Source of the DNA: Haematococcus lacustris
Taxonomy: Eukaryota; Chlorophyta; Chlorophyceae; Chlamydomonadales; Haematococcaceae
Assembly: GCA_030144725.1 (NCBI GenBank)
Contig: JASKMD010000001.1
Coordinates: 622,702 to 686,701, forward strand
Length of the DNA: 64,000 bases
Direction: 5' to 3'
The notes under the pieces were generated by a model that saw only the letters and a program-made list of their open reading frames with translations, ran no database searches and had not been told where the DNA came from. The translations under genes were made by a program, and so were the position numbers. Below, piece by piece: positions 1-13,600 of this stretch (position 1 is its first letter; every line of letters starts with the position of its first letter).

Positions 1-3000
1 GCTGCTGCTGCACCTGCTGCTGCTGCACCTGCACCTGCTGCTGCCGTGAAGGTGCGTGGGGAGCTGAGCAAGCTGAACCGCGCCACGCTGTCCGCTCTGG
101 TGGTGGTGAGGAGCAGGATGCAAGAAAGGGAGGGTGGGGTGCGGGGGGGTGGGGTAGGGGTGCCAGGGTGCTGACCTGATGGTGAGGTCTAGGGGGAGGG
201 GGTGTGCGGCCACCTGTTGGTAGGTGCAGGTGCTGGAGTCCAGCCCGGCCATTGCAGCAGCTCTAGGCAACTCCAGTGGCTGCAGGGCGTGCGCCAGGCC
301 CTTTGCAACACCACAGGCAGCACAGGCAACCAGTTAGGCAGCAGCAGCAGTCAGGCAGTCAGGCAGCAGCAGTCAGGCAGCAGCAGCAGTCAGGCAGCAG
401 CAGACGGGCAGCCAATGCTCCTCCTCTCTGTAGTCTGATCCCTTGCCCATCCTTCTCCTGCTGCCACTGCTGCTGCCGCTGCTGCTCCCACCACCGTGCA
501 GATGGATGTGCACGCGCGCGACGTGGCGGTGGACCTAGCCAGCCAGGGCATCCAGGGCCAGCCGGGCGCCTTCTCCTGGCTGTCCCAGCTGCGCATGTAC
601 TGGGAGGCGGGCAGCGGGGAGGACACCGACTTCACGGTCATGGTCCGCATGATGAACGCTCAGGTGGGGCGGCTGGGTACGTGGCCACTCCCCACCCCCC
701 AGAGGGCACATGCTGAAGGCAAGCACGGCATGAGAGCATGGCCACACCACCCCTGAGCATGAGAGCATGGCCACACCACCCCTGAGCATGGCCCCTACCT
801 TGGTGAGCAATGGGTCCTAGTCAGGTCGAGCTATGTTCTTGAGGGTATGAACCTAGGCTATACCAGTTTGAGCCGTAAGTTGTGTGTATCTGGGGAAACG
901 CATTCAAAAAAACTGGTTTGATTTTATATATATGTGTCCAAGTCAGGTCAAGCTTGAAAAAAACTGGGTTGGTTAAACATATATGTATGTAATGGATAGT
1001 CGGCGCAGTATACACAGTAAGGTTCCTAATCCGATTAGGCCTATATTGGCCGTTCTCCCATTTCTGCCCTTCAAAATGCGTGCCTTCTTCGATCGTTGGA
1101 GGTTGTGAGGATGGTGTGAGTCGGTTTGGGGCGGACTATCGCGTTTTGTCGGCTGAGATGTGGCTGTCGCCGGTCACGCCCGTTCGAACCCTATCGGCCG
1201 TTAAGGCCCAATCTATAAGTAGGTGGACAGAAGGAACGACATGTTCACATTAGGGGACTTTCAGTGTAAAACTGGTTTTTTGGGGGTACGGTACTAAAAC
1301 ATGCCATATCTTTGCTGCTATTGGGCATAAGGAGACGATTAAGGGCACTGTGGAGAGCTGTTATGAAGGGTAGCACGGCTATGTGCTCGGCTTTCATAAA
1401 TGTACCAGCAAAGAAAAATGTACCAGCAATGTACCAGCAAATGTAGCAGCAATGGGCCTGAGACGCCAAAAATTATTCACATTAGGAACCTTACATAGCC
1501 TAGGCCCCAGCCAGCCATTACAGCCATTCACCAGCAGGTGAATTCAGTATCCCTGGCTGACAACGCAAGTACCCCCACCCCTGGCCCCTGCCCCTCCCCT
1601 TGCTGTCCCCCCAGGTGGAGTATGGGTACGAGTACCTGGGCAACGGCGGCCGCCTGGTGGTCACCCCCCTGACTGACCGCTGCTACCGCACCCTCATGGG
1701 CGCCATCCACCTGAACCTGGGGGGGGCGCCAGAGGGGCCGGCAGGCACAGGTGGGGCTGCACCTCACCCCCTACCCTCTACACCACCTCCCTACCCCCTA
1801 ACCCCCTACTCTCTACATCTCCTCCCTAACTCCTGACCCCTGACCCCTAACTCCTGACACCTGACACCTGACACCTGACACCTGACACCTGACACCTGAC
1901 ACCTGACACCTGACACCTGACACCTGACACCTGACACCTGACACCTGACACCTACCCCTACCCCTACCCCTACCCCTACCCCTACCCCTACCACCCCTTG
2001 GCCATGCACTGCCGGCACTCAGCCCCTGTGGCGGTGTTGGTGGCGGTGCAGGCAAGACTGAGACCACCAAGGACCTGGCCAAGGCGCTGGCTCGCCAGTG
2101 TGTGGTCTTCAACTGCAGTGGTGGGGCAGGGGGGCCGCCAGGCAGGGGTGGGGGCAGGGCAGGGGCAGCAGCAGGGGCAGCGGCTGGGGCAGCAGCAGGG
2201 GCAGCGGCTGGGGCAGCAGCAGGGGCAGCGGCTGGGGCAGCAGCAGGGGCAGCGGCTGGGGCAGCAGCAGGGGCAGCGGCTGGGGCAGCAGCAGGGGCAG
2301 CGGCTGGGGCAGCAGCAGGGGCAGCGGCTGGGGCAGCGGCTGGGGCAGCAGCAGGGGCAGCGGCAGGGCAGGCAGCTGACACTGACAGTATCCCAACCAC
2401 TGGGTACTCTATCAGAAGGGGTATGCCGCCTGCCTGCATGCTGGCTAAGGCGAGCTAGAGGTCGGGAGCTAGAGGGGAGAGGGCAGTGCGCAAAGTTAGA
2501 CTGCACTCCTCCTCCTGCCGTCCCACCTAGCCTCCTGCTGCCTGGCTGCCTGAGGGGAGATAGCTAGGAAGCGAGCAGTGAGCAGAGTCAGACTGAACTG
2601 CTTCCTCAGCTTCTCCTGGCTGCCCCTGGCTGCCTGGCTGCCTGGCTGCCTGGCTGTAGACACGCTGGACTACCTGGCCATGGCCAAGTTCTTCAAGGGC
2701 CTGGCCTCAAGCGGCGCCTGGGCATGCTTTGACGAGTTCAACCGCATCGACCTGGAAGTGCTCAGCGTGGTGGCGCAGCAGGTGAACAATCCCCACCCCA
2801 CCCCACCCCACCCCACCCCACCCCACCCCACCCCACCCCACCCCACCCCACCCCACCCCACCCCACCCCACCCCACCCCACCCCACCCCACCCCACCCCA
2901 CCCCACCCCACCCCACCCCACCCCACCCCACCCCACCCCACCCCACCCCACCCCACCCCACCCCACCCCACCCCACCCCACCCCACCCCACCCCACCCCA

Positions 3001-6000
3001 CCCCACCCCACCCCACCCCACCCCACCTGATGCATGGCTTGGACTCAGCAGCGTGCCCGCATGGCCTGATCTCAGGTGCTGGAGGTGCAGCTGGCTGTGA
3101 AGGCGCGGGTGAAGACACTGGTGTTCGAGGGCAGCGAGCTGCCCCTGCGCCCCACCTGCAACGTCTTCATCACTATGAACCCGGGCTATGCAGGCCGCTC
3201 TGAGCTGCCGGACAATCTCAAGGTGGGGGAGGGAGGGTGGGGGGGCAGGCGCTCCTGGGCGGCCCACAGGGCAGCAGTGGTGCATTGGGCCACCAGGTCC
3301 GGCCCATGAGGTGGGGTGTGTTGAGACCCTGATGGTGGCGGACTTCCCTGCCCCCCGCAGGCGTTGTTCCGCACGGTGGCCATGATGGTGCCGGACTACG
3401 CCCTCATCAGCGAGATCATGCTCTACAGGTTAGCAACCACCACCACCACCACCATTACTACCACCATAATGCAACTACCCCAACCACCACCACAACCACC
3501 AGCCCTGCTACAATCCCCTCTCTGTGGTGCCGCTGTGCGACCTTGCCCTCCCTCCTCCCCCTACCCCCTACCCCTCCCCCTACCCCCTGGTGCGGCGCAG
3601 CTGTGGGTACCTGAAGGCCAGGGAGTGTGCCCGCAAGATCGTGGCTACCTACAAGCTGTGCAGCGAGCAGCTCTCCAGCCAGGACCACTACGACTACGGT
3701 GAGGGGCCAACACCATCACACCACACCACACCATACCACCCCAATCCTTCACACCGCCCCTTCCCCATATTCACCTTCCATTGACGCCGTGCCTTGCCCC
3801 CCTGCCCTGGCACCTGCATGCACCCCATCGCACATGCACCTGGGTGCTGGCATGGGCTTAGGGGAGAGTGGGAGTGGCTGCTGCCTGCTGCGCACCTGTG
3901 CAGGCATGCGGGCTGTGATGGCGGTGCTCCGGGCAGCAGGCAACCTCAAGCGCCGCTTCCCTGACTCTGAGGAGTGAGTGGGGGGTGGCTGCAGGGTTAG
4001 GGTTGAGGTCAGGGTGACCCTGAGCCTGAGAGTGAGCAAAGAGTGACAACAACCACAGCCATGACAATGACAATGAGCACACAGTCAGGGAGGGGCGAAA
4101 GGAAGAGGGTCAGGCATTTCACACCTCCTCCTCCTCCTCCTCCTCCTCCTCCTGCTCCATCCTATTTCATTTTTACTTTTTGTCCACCCTTTCCACCCTG
4201 CTGTCCTCCTGCCCATCCTGATGCATGCCTGACGCACCATCCCAGGTTCGTGCTCATGCTGCGCTCCATCATTGACGTGAACCTGTGCAAGTTCCTCTCA
4301 CATGACGTCCCTCTATTCAATGGCATCGTGTCCGACTTGTTTCCCGGTGAGAGACCAAGCAGCATGCGCCCCGCATGTTTTGCCAAAGTGTGACAACGTG
4401 ACATGTGCATGTGTGAGATATGAAAATACTGTCTGAGATACACAGCAGCAGCATGGAAAGCCACACATATCAATTCAAACTGCTGCAGGCTGTCTGTCAT
4501 GGCTGTCTGTCATGCACGAACATGAAGGCCTCCCATGCCTGCACAACAGTGTGCTGTGCAGTGTGAGATACAAATCAACAGCATGCACAGCCACATACAC
4601 GGGGTCATTACGACATCATGGCATGAGCTAGGAATTGGAGTATCCCTGAGAGGCCATGCAACAAACTTTGCCATGCACACGCCATCATGTTTTCTGCATG
4701 TGTGACTTGCACTGCCAGGTGTGACCCTGCCCAGTCCAGACTATGACCAGCTGAACCGCGCCATGAAGCAGCAGTGCGTCCAGCTGAACCTGCAGCCCAC
4801 CGACTACTTCCTCATGAAGGTGGTCCCGGGTTCGATTCCCAGCACCCTCGGGCCGCAAGCCCTCCCTGCCCCCTGCTCCACCACTGCAACCCCCCCCATG
4901 CCTTGCCCTGACAGCCTTTCAGCCTGCTTGCCCACTGCCAGTGGTAATAGCCTGCCTGCCTGCCTGCCTCATCTCCCTGCCAGCTTGCCTGCCTGTGATG
5001 CCAGTCTGCCCCCCATGCCCGCCCACACGGCAGGTTCAGCCAGCCTGCCACTGCGAGTGGTACCAGTACCAGTCTGATAGTCTGCCTGCTTGCCTGCCCA
5101 CCTGCCTTGTCTGCCCCCCCTGCCCGCCTACCCGCCTGGCTGCAGACCATCCAGCTGTACGAGATGATTGTGGTGCGTCACGGCCTCATGACAGTGGGCC
5201 AGCCCTTCAGCGGCAAGAGCGCCTCCCTGCAGGTGCTGGCAGGCGCGCTGACTGACCTGCACGCCCAAGGTGTGAGGGGGCAGGCCTGCTGGGGGAGGGG
5301 AGGGAGGGGAGGGAGAAAGCAGGCCTAGGGTGGGGCAGGAGCAGGGGCAGGGGCAGGGGTAGGGTCAGGGTAGGGTTGGGTTGGCAGGAACGCAGGCTGT
5401 GGGACAAGCTGAGCCGTCTGCCCCCTTACGCCCCTCCTGCCCGCTGAGTAGTCCCCCGCCCCCCGCCCGGTCCTGCTGCCTGGTGCGCGAGCAATGCCCA
5501 AGGCACCTGCTTCCCCCTCCAGCTGGCTGCTGCCTTGCCGTGTAGGCGTGGCGGGCGCGCTGTTCAGCCGCATCCAGGTGCGCATCATCAACCCCAAGGC
5601 CATCACCATGGGCCAGCTGTACGGTGAGGTGGACAAGGCAACGCAGGAGTGGAAGGACGGGGTGCTGGCTGTCACGTTCAGGTGAGGGGCAGGGGAGGGG
5701 CAGAGGGGCAGGGGCAGGGGCAGGGGCAGGGGAAGAGGGGCAGGGGCAGGGCAGGGCCAGTGCAGGGGTAGGGGCAGGGCAAGGGAAGAAGGGCAGGGGA
5801 GGGGGGGCAGCGGCAGGGGCAGCGGCAGGGCCAGTGGCATGGGTTTCCCGCCGACCGACGAGGACGTGCCTCCACCTAGCCGGGTGCCTGTCTGGCTCTT
5901 GGCCTGCAGGCAGCTGGCCTCTGACCCCAGTGATGACCGCAAGTGGCTAGTCCTGGACGGACCTGTGGATGCCATCTGGGTAAGAAGTCCCCTCCCCCCC

Positions 6001-9000
6001 TGCTGCTGCCGCCCCTGCTGCCTGCCATTGCTCTGCTGCTGCCGCCCCTACTGCCTGCCCTTGCACTGCTGCTGCCACCCCTACTGCCTGCCCTTGCACT
6101 GCTGCTGCCACCCCTGCTGCCCGTCCTAGCATTGACCTGTCCTGTGTATTCACTTGCAATGCCTCTTTTGGAGGTGGTTAGCGGCGGCCTCTGACCTTGA
6201 TGGTATGCAGATAGAGAACATGAACACGGTGCTGGACGACAACAAGAAGCTGTGCCTGCCAAACTCCGAGATCATCCAAATGAGTCCCACCATGTCCATG
6301 ATATTTGAGGTCAGGGGCATGGCAGGGGCCAGGGGACAAGAAGCGGGGCGGGGCGGGGCGGGGCGGGGCGGGGCGGGGCGGGGCGGGGCGGGGCGGGGCG
6401 GGGCGGGGCGGGGCGGGGCGGGGCGGGGCGGGGCGGGGCGGGGCGGGGCGGGGCGGGGCGGGGCGGGGCGGGGCGGGGCGGGGCGGGGCGGGGCGGGGCG
6501 GGCAGGGTGTAGCTGTAAGCTGACCCGGCGACCTGTGCTGTGGTGTGCTGGCAGGCGGGGCGGGGCGGGGCGGGGCGGGGGCGGGGCGGGGCGGGGCGGG
6601 GCGGGGCGGGGCGGGGCGGGGCGGGGCGGGGCGGGGCGGGGCGGGGCGGGGCGGGGCGGGGCGGGGCGGGGCGGGGCGGGGCGGGGCGGGGCGGGGCGGG
6701 GCGGGGCGGGGCGGGGCGGGGCGGGGCGGGGCGGGGCGGGGCGGGCATGGTGTAGCTGTGAGCTGACCCGGCGTGCTGTGCTGTGCTGTGCTGCGCTGCG
6801 CTGTGCCAGGTGGGTGACCTGGCGGCCGCCTCCCCTGCCACGGTGTCACGCTGCGGCATGGTGTACCTGGAGCCTCACCAGCTCGGCTGGATGCCCCTGC
6901 TCACCTCATGGCTAGCGGTGAGACCACACCCGCTACATCACACCCACATCACACCCAGGTTACACCCAGGTCACACCCAGGTCACACCCAAGCTTCACTC
7001 AACTCCAGCTTTGCCTACACTTCACCTAGTTCATATGATGATCGTACAGTTCTTACACCCGTGACTCGCACCCCTGCCCTTGTGCTTTTGCTGAGCACCA
7101 CCCTCGCATGCCACAACCTGACCCCCCTGACCCCCCGCCCCCCCGTGTCCCCCACCTGAAATGCAGCTGCTGCCCCGGTCCCTGTCCCCCAAACTGCGCC
7201 GCCACCTGGAGCTGCTGTTCATGTGGCTGCTGCCCGGCTGCCTGCGCTTTGTGCGCAAGGAGGTGAAGGAGATCTGTCCCACTGAGGACACAGCGCTGGT
7301 GCAGGGGTGAGATGCTGCCTACCCGCCCGCCCGCTCTCCCGCCCTGCCTGCCCGCCCGCATCCTTGCCTCCCTGCCTGCCTCCCCCTTAGAGCATGGCCC
7401 CCCTGCTCATGGGTCATGCGCATGGAGGGGGTTGGGTGTATGTGGCTGCTGCAGGACCATGAGGCTGATGAGCTCCCTGATGGACGAGTTCCAGCCACCC
7501 CCTGAGGAGGAGGGCGGCTCCAGTGCCCCAGGTACAGCCTGGCTGACAGCCCTCACTGTCAGCCCCCTGCCTGACTGTCTGGGGTCACACTTAGCCTCAC
7601 TCCCCTTCTCTGCTTTCCTCTGACCTCCTTCGCCCCTGCCCCTGCCCCTGCTTACGCTCCCTTCGGCCCCCCTCTGACCCCTCTGACCCCCTCTAAACCC
7701 CATTGGACCCCCTCTGCCATCCCCTCTGCACCCCCCTGCACCCCCCTGCACCCCCCTGCACCCCCCTGCACCCCCCTGCACCCCCCTGCACCCCCCTGCA
7801 CCCCCCTGCACCCCCCTGCACCCCCCTGCACCCCCCTGCACCCCCCTGCACCCCCCTGCACCCCCCTGCACCCCCCTGCACCCCCCTGCACCCCCCTGCA
7901 CCCCCCTGCACCCCCCTGCACCCCCCTGCACCCCCCTGCACCCCCCTGCACTCCCCTGCACCCCCCTGCACCCCCCTGCACCCCCCTGCACCCCCCTGCA
8001 CCCCCCTGCACCCCTCTGCACCCCCCTGCACCCCCCTGCACCCCCCTGCACCCCCCTGCACCCCCCTGCACCCCCCTGCACCCCCCTGCACCCCCCTGCA
8101 CCCCCCTGCACCCCCCTGCACCCCCCTGCACCCCCCTGCACCCCCCTGCACCCCCCTGCACCCCCCTGCACCCCCCTGCACCCCCCTGCACCCCCCTGCA
8201 CCCCCCTGCACCCCCCTGCAACCCCCCTGCACCCCCCTGCACCCCCCTGCACCCCCCTGCACCCCCCTGCACCCCCCTGCACCCCCCTGCACCCCCCTGC
8301 ACCCCCCTGCACCCCCCTGCACCCCCCTGCACCCCCCTGCACCCCCCTGCACCCCCCTGCACCCCCCTGCACCCCCCTGCACCCCCCTGCACCCCCCTGC
8401 ACCCCCCTGCACCCCCCTGCACCCCCCTGCACCCCCCTGCACCCCCCTGCACCCCCCTGCACCCCCCTGCACCCCCCTGCACCCCCCTGCACCCCCCTGC
8501 ACCCCCCTGCACCCCCCTGCACCCCCCTGCACCCCCCTGCACCCCCCTGCACCCCCCTGCACCCCCCTGCACCCCCCTGCACCCCCCTGCACCCCCCTGC
8601 ACCCCCCTGCACCCCCCTGCACCCCCCTGCACCCCCCTGCACCCCCCTGCACCCCCCTGCACCCCCCTGCACCCCCCTGCACCCCCCTGCACCCCCCTGC
8701 ACCCCCCTGCACCCCCCTGCACCCCCCTGCACCCCCCTGCACCCCCCTGCACCCCCCTGCACCCCCCTGCACCCCCCTGCACCCCCCTGCACCCCCCTGC
8801 ACCCCCCTGCACCCCCCTGCACCCCCCTGCACCCCCCTGCACCCCCCTGCACCCCCCTGCACCCCCCTGCACCCCCCTGCACCCCCCTGCACCCCCCTGC
8901 ACCCCCCTGCACCCCCCTGCACCCCCCTGCACCCCCCTGCACCCCCCTGCACCCCCCTGCACCCCCCTGCACCCCCCTGCACCCCCCTGCACCCCCCTGC

Positions 9001-10592
9001 ACCCCCCTGCACCCCCCTGCACCCCCCTGCACCCCCCTGCACCCCCCTGCACCCCCCTGCACCCCCCTGCACCCCCCTGCACCCCCCTGCACCCCCCTGC
9101 ACCCCCCTGCACCCCCCTGCACCCCCCTGCACCCCCCTGCACCCCCCTGCACCCCCCTGCACCCCCCTGCACCCCCCTGCACCCCCCTGCACCCCCCTGC
9201 ACCCCCCTGCACCCCCCTGCACCCCCCTGCACCCCCCTGCACCCCCCTGCACCCCCCTGCACCCCCCTGCACCCCCCTGCACCCCCCTGCACCCCCCTGC
9301 ACCCCCCTGCACCCCCCTGCACCCCCCTGCACCCCCCTGCACCCCCCTGCACCCCCCTGCACCCCAGCAGGCCTGTCCCTGGACGAGGCCAGCAAGCAGC
9401 AGCTGCTGGAGGGCCTGTTCCTGTTCTCAGTGGTGTGGTCGTGTGGGGCTACTGGGGACGGGGCGGGGCGCAACAAGTTCAACGACTTCTTCAGGACGGC
9501 GTCACTGGGAGGGGTACCCCCTGGGTGGGTGGCTGAGCGGGCGGGCAGGCCGGCGGGCGGGTGGGCGGGCAGGCAGGCAGGCGGGTGGGCAGCTGGGTGG
9601 CTGGGTACCGAACTCAGACAGGGAACTGGAGTGACCCTGACCCCGACCCTGACCCTGACCCTGACCCTGACCCTGACCCTGACCCTGACCCTGACCCTGA
9701 CCCCCCCTTCAGGTACGAGGAGTATTTTGCCAGCAAGCCCCCGCTGATGCAGACTGCACCCATTCCCCTGGAGGGCAGCTCCACGGTGTATGACTACTGC
9801 TTCGACAAGGCAAAGCTCAGGTGTGGGGCTCAAATCCTCACAGCAGCAAAGTTCTCAGCCTTCTCCGCTGTTCTGTCCACTCCAGGGCGGGTGGTGGCCA
9901 GGGCAGGTGCTATGCAGCCAAGCGGCAGGCATTGATGGTGATGGGGGTGGGGATGGGGATGATGCAAACAACAACGGCGACACCCACACAGCACAGCTTG
10001 ATGTGTCCTGCACCGCTCGACATGTGAAGAACATGGACTTCAGTTCAGGCTGTTCAATCCACCATGCAGTATTGCCCTTGGGCTGCCTGGCCAGGCCATG
10101 TCACAGCGTCGCCCGGTCACCCAGGTCAACTCACGCCGCCCGATCGCCCATACAGTTGACTCAAAAACAAGCACAGCACCCTCACCCTCATGCACTGCCC
10201 AGCACTGCCCAGCACTGCCAGGCCAGGCCAGGTGATCCCAGGGGGGCCTTGTCGTGTGCCAGTGCTGCCCATGGCAGTGACAGCAAGTATTCCATGCCCC
10301 TCCGGCCCCTCCCATGGCACCCCGCAGGTGGCAGCTCTGGACTGACACCCTGCCCGCCCTGGCCATCCCTCCCGGCTCCCTCTTCTCAGACCTCATCATC
10401 CCCACCAAGGACTCTGCCCGGTGTGACGTCACACTGATCACCCCCAGCCACTGTCTCACACTTTCTGTTCACAGCCATCTTAAGCAGAGCAGGCTGGCAG
10501 TGGGGGACACCGGCCCCACCTCCACCTCCTACTGTTGCCAGCATGACTACTGCTGCTGCTGCTGCTGCTGCTGCCGCCGCCGCCGCTGCCGC

Positions 10593-10683
<91 letters not shown>

Positions 10684-13600
10684 GCTGCTGCTGGGAGGAA
10701 ACCGCCGGCACCCCTGCAGGCAGTTCAGGGTCCAGGCTAGCCGTCTGGGCCTGACCCCGCTTGCGAGCTGCTGCTGCTGCTGCCCTGGCTGCTCCTGCCG
10801 CTGCTGGCACCTGCTCTCAGCTCCACCCGGTGCCGTCAAGGCTGGTGGCTGCTGCTGGTGGCAGGTACACCTTCTTGCTGGACACGGCAGTCAAGCACAA
10901 CCAGCCCCTGCTGATGGTAGGACCCACTGGCACAGGTGAGGCCCTTTCCCTCTCCCCCTCAGCCCAGCCAGCAGGATGGAGGTCAGCAGCGCCCAGCAAA
11001 CATCAGGCCAGCTGCTGTGAAGGCCCCTGCCTTAGCCTCAGCCCAGCCAGCCGGGGCTAGTCCAGCCAGCAGGCGGCACAGCAGCTGCTGAACCCTGCGG
11101 CCAGCTCCCAGGCCAGCAGGCTGTGAGGCGGTGGGCGGGCAGCAGCTGCAGGTGCTCACCTCAGCAGCTGCAGGTCCTCACCTGGCCCAGTGCTGGCCAG
11201 CCCAGCAGGCAGGCAGCAGCTGTAGTGATGCCCAGGCCCATGCTGTGCTCTGCACCTGAGGGTTGATTCAGACTTGATCAGCCCAGCCAGCCGGGGATAG
11301 TCCAGCCAGCAGGCGGCACAGCAGGCTGTGAGGGTGCTGGCTGTGGTCCGCACCTGGCCAGCCCAGTGCCAGGTTTGCTCTCAACTTCGGCTCTCCTGCC
11401 TTGTCTGGCAGGGCTGTGGGCAAGCAGTGGGCGATCAGCTTCAGCAGGTGGTGCCTAGGATTCAGTCAGGGTTTGAGTTGATCGACCTCCAAGGTCAGCA
11501 CCTAGAGGTTGCACCAGGTCAGCAACAGCAGGTGGCATCGCATGCTGTCTGTGTCTGTCTACCAGTCTGGCTGTGGGCCAGAGGCTGTGGGCGTGCTGGC
11601 TGCAGGCAAGAGTGTGTACATCGGGCGCTACCTGGTGGGCGCGCTGCCTAAGGACGCCTGGACGCCTGTGCTCATCACATTCAGCGCACGCACCACTGCA
11701 GGCATGACGCAGGACCAGGTGGGCAGGCTGGGGCCAGGGCCGGGGCCAGATGGGCAGGGGTCAGGCTGGGAGGGGACAAGCTGGAGGGACTGGGGCTGGG
11801 AGGAATGGCCAGGCGGGGATTAGGGGTGGGCCAGCTGGAGGACCGGGAGGAGGTAAGGGGTTCAAACCTCTCAGGAGGCCAGCTGGCTCTGGGGCTGAGG
11901 GGTGGCTGGTCAGTTGGGGTGAAGGAGGGCGTAGGGTGAGTGGGGGACTTACTACCTTTCAATCAGCCTTGCCTGCCTGCAGGGCAAGGAAGCAGGTGGA
12001 GGGAGAAAGGGAGGTGGGGCGGGAGCAGAGTGTTTGTTGGCTGCGAAGTCCAGGCTGCTAAGGCCCCCCCTTTGTGCCCTTAGCCTGCAGCCCTGTGCCA
12101 TTGTGTGATCCTGCCTTGCCCTTTGGCCTGCAGCCTGACCTGACCTGACCTGACCTGACCTGACCTGACCTGACCTGACCTGACCTGACCTGACCTGACC
12201 TGACCTGACCTGACCTGACCTGACCTGACCTGACCTGACCTGACCTGACCTGACCTGACCTGACCTGACCTGACCTGACCTGACCTGACCTGACCTGACC
12301 TGACCTGACCTGACCTGACCTGACCTGACCTGACCTGACCTGACCTGACCTGACCTGACCTGACCTGACCTGACCTGACCTGACCTGACCTGACCTGACC
12401 TGACCTGACCTGACCTGACCTGACCTGACCTGACCTGACCTGACCTGACCTGACCTGACCTGACCTGACCTGACCTGACCTGACCTGACCTGACCTGACC
12501 TGACCTGACCTGACCTGACCTGACCTGACCTGACCTGACCTGACCTGACCTGACCTGACCTGACCTGACCTGACCTGACCTGACCTGACCTGACCTGACC
12601 TGACCTGACCTGACCTGACCTGACCTGACCTGACCTGACCTGTGTCATTGTGTGATGCCCACCCTGTTCTCGAACACAGATTGATGGGCGGTTGGACAAG
12701 CGCAAGAAGGGTGTGTATGGACCCCCTCCCGGGCGCAAGGCAGTGGTGTTCGTGGACGACCTGAACATGCCAGCCAAGGAGACGTATGGCGCTCAGCCGC
12801 CCATTGAGCTGCTGCGCCAGTTCATGGACTACAAGGGCTGGTATGGTAAGCTGGTCTGGCTTGGTTGATGCGGTGCAGGGGAGGAAGGGAGGGTACAGTG
12901 GGAGGAGGGGCGACGGGGGAAGAGGAGGGGCGACGGGGGTGGGGAAAGAGACAAGAGGGCAGTGGCAAGGGAGGGCAGGGAAAGCCGCCACCTTGACTCC
13001 CGTTTCCCTTTACTCTCCCTGCGTCCTACCCTGCACCCTCCCCACCCTACCCTTCCACCTGTGTGCCCTCCCCCCTTTCCCCGTCCCCAACCTGGCCCTG
13101 GCCCAGCCTCCTGACGCCTTCGTGCCTGGTCCGCCCTGCCCACACACAGGCCGTGACAACCTGATGCGGGCCATGGTTGACACGCAGTTCGTGGCTGCCA
13201 TGGGGCCCCCTGGTGGAGGCCGCACCTTCGTCACCAACAGGTCCCACTCTCAGGGACCTCCCCAAGCTTCCCTACACGTCTGATGCCATGCCTCCACCCC
13301 TCCCTCAGGGCTGCTGCTTGCTGCCTGCTGCCTGCCTGACGTGGCATGTACCTCAACCACTATGCTGTGTCGCCTTCTCCCCTGCTGACCGGTCACAGGC
13401 GGCAGCTGACCCCTGCCACCACCCCTACCCTGTGCCAGGCCTAACCCTTGCCACCACCCCTGCCCTGTACCAGGCCTCTGCGCAGCAAGGTGTCAGCTAG
13501 GCGGACCCCTGCCTCCACCCCTGTCCTTTTGCTCCCGCAGGTACCTTCGCCACTTCAACCTGCTGGCCTTGGCTCAGGTGTCAGACGACACGCTGGCCCA

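Noticed and set aside
1951..1993. Interstitial telomere made of CCCCTA
   Set aside because: Short, directly continuous with another unrelated simple repeat, and not the known green-algal telomere unit.
2791..3026. Possible CRISPR or telomere array
   Set aside because: A pure pentamer without spacers inside a eukaryotic intron is simple satellite expansion, not CRISPR, and the unit is not an algal telomere repeat.
4820..4850. tRNA gene suggested by GGTCCCGGGTTCGATTCCCAG
   Set aside because: Only a T-arm-like segment is present; the upstream bases are dynein exon 11 and give no acceptor, D or anticodon arm.
6154..6915. Gly/Ala/Arg-rich 253-codon frame across GGGGC arrays
   Set aside because: It runs through repeat-filled intron; only 6211-6309 and 6810-6917 match dynein, and the spliced phase is consistent without the array.
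7407..9833. An 808-codon minus-strand open frame and 550-640-codon frames on both strands
   Set aside because: They are produced by the 10-bp tandem array, whose unit contains no stop in any frame; genuine dynein exons on the plus strand flank it with proper splice sites.
12058..12991. Long minus-strand frames with a repeating SGQVR motif
   Set aside because: Artefact of the CCTGA pentamer array in a dynein intron.
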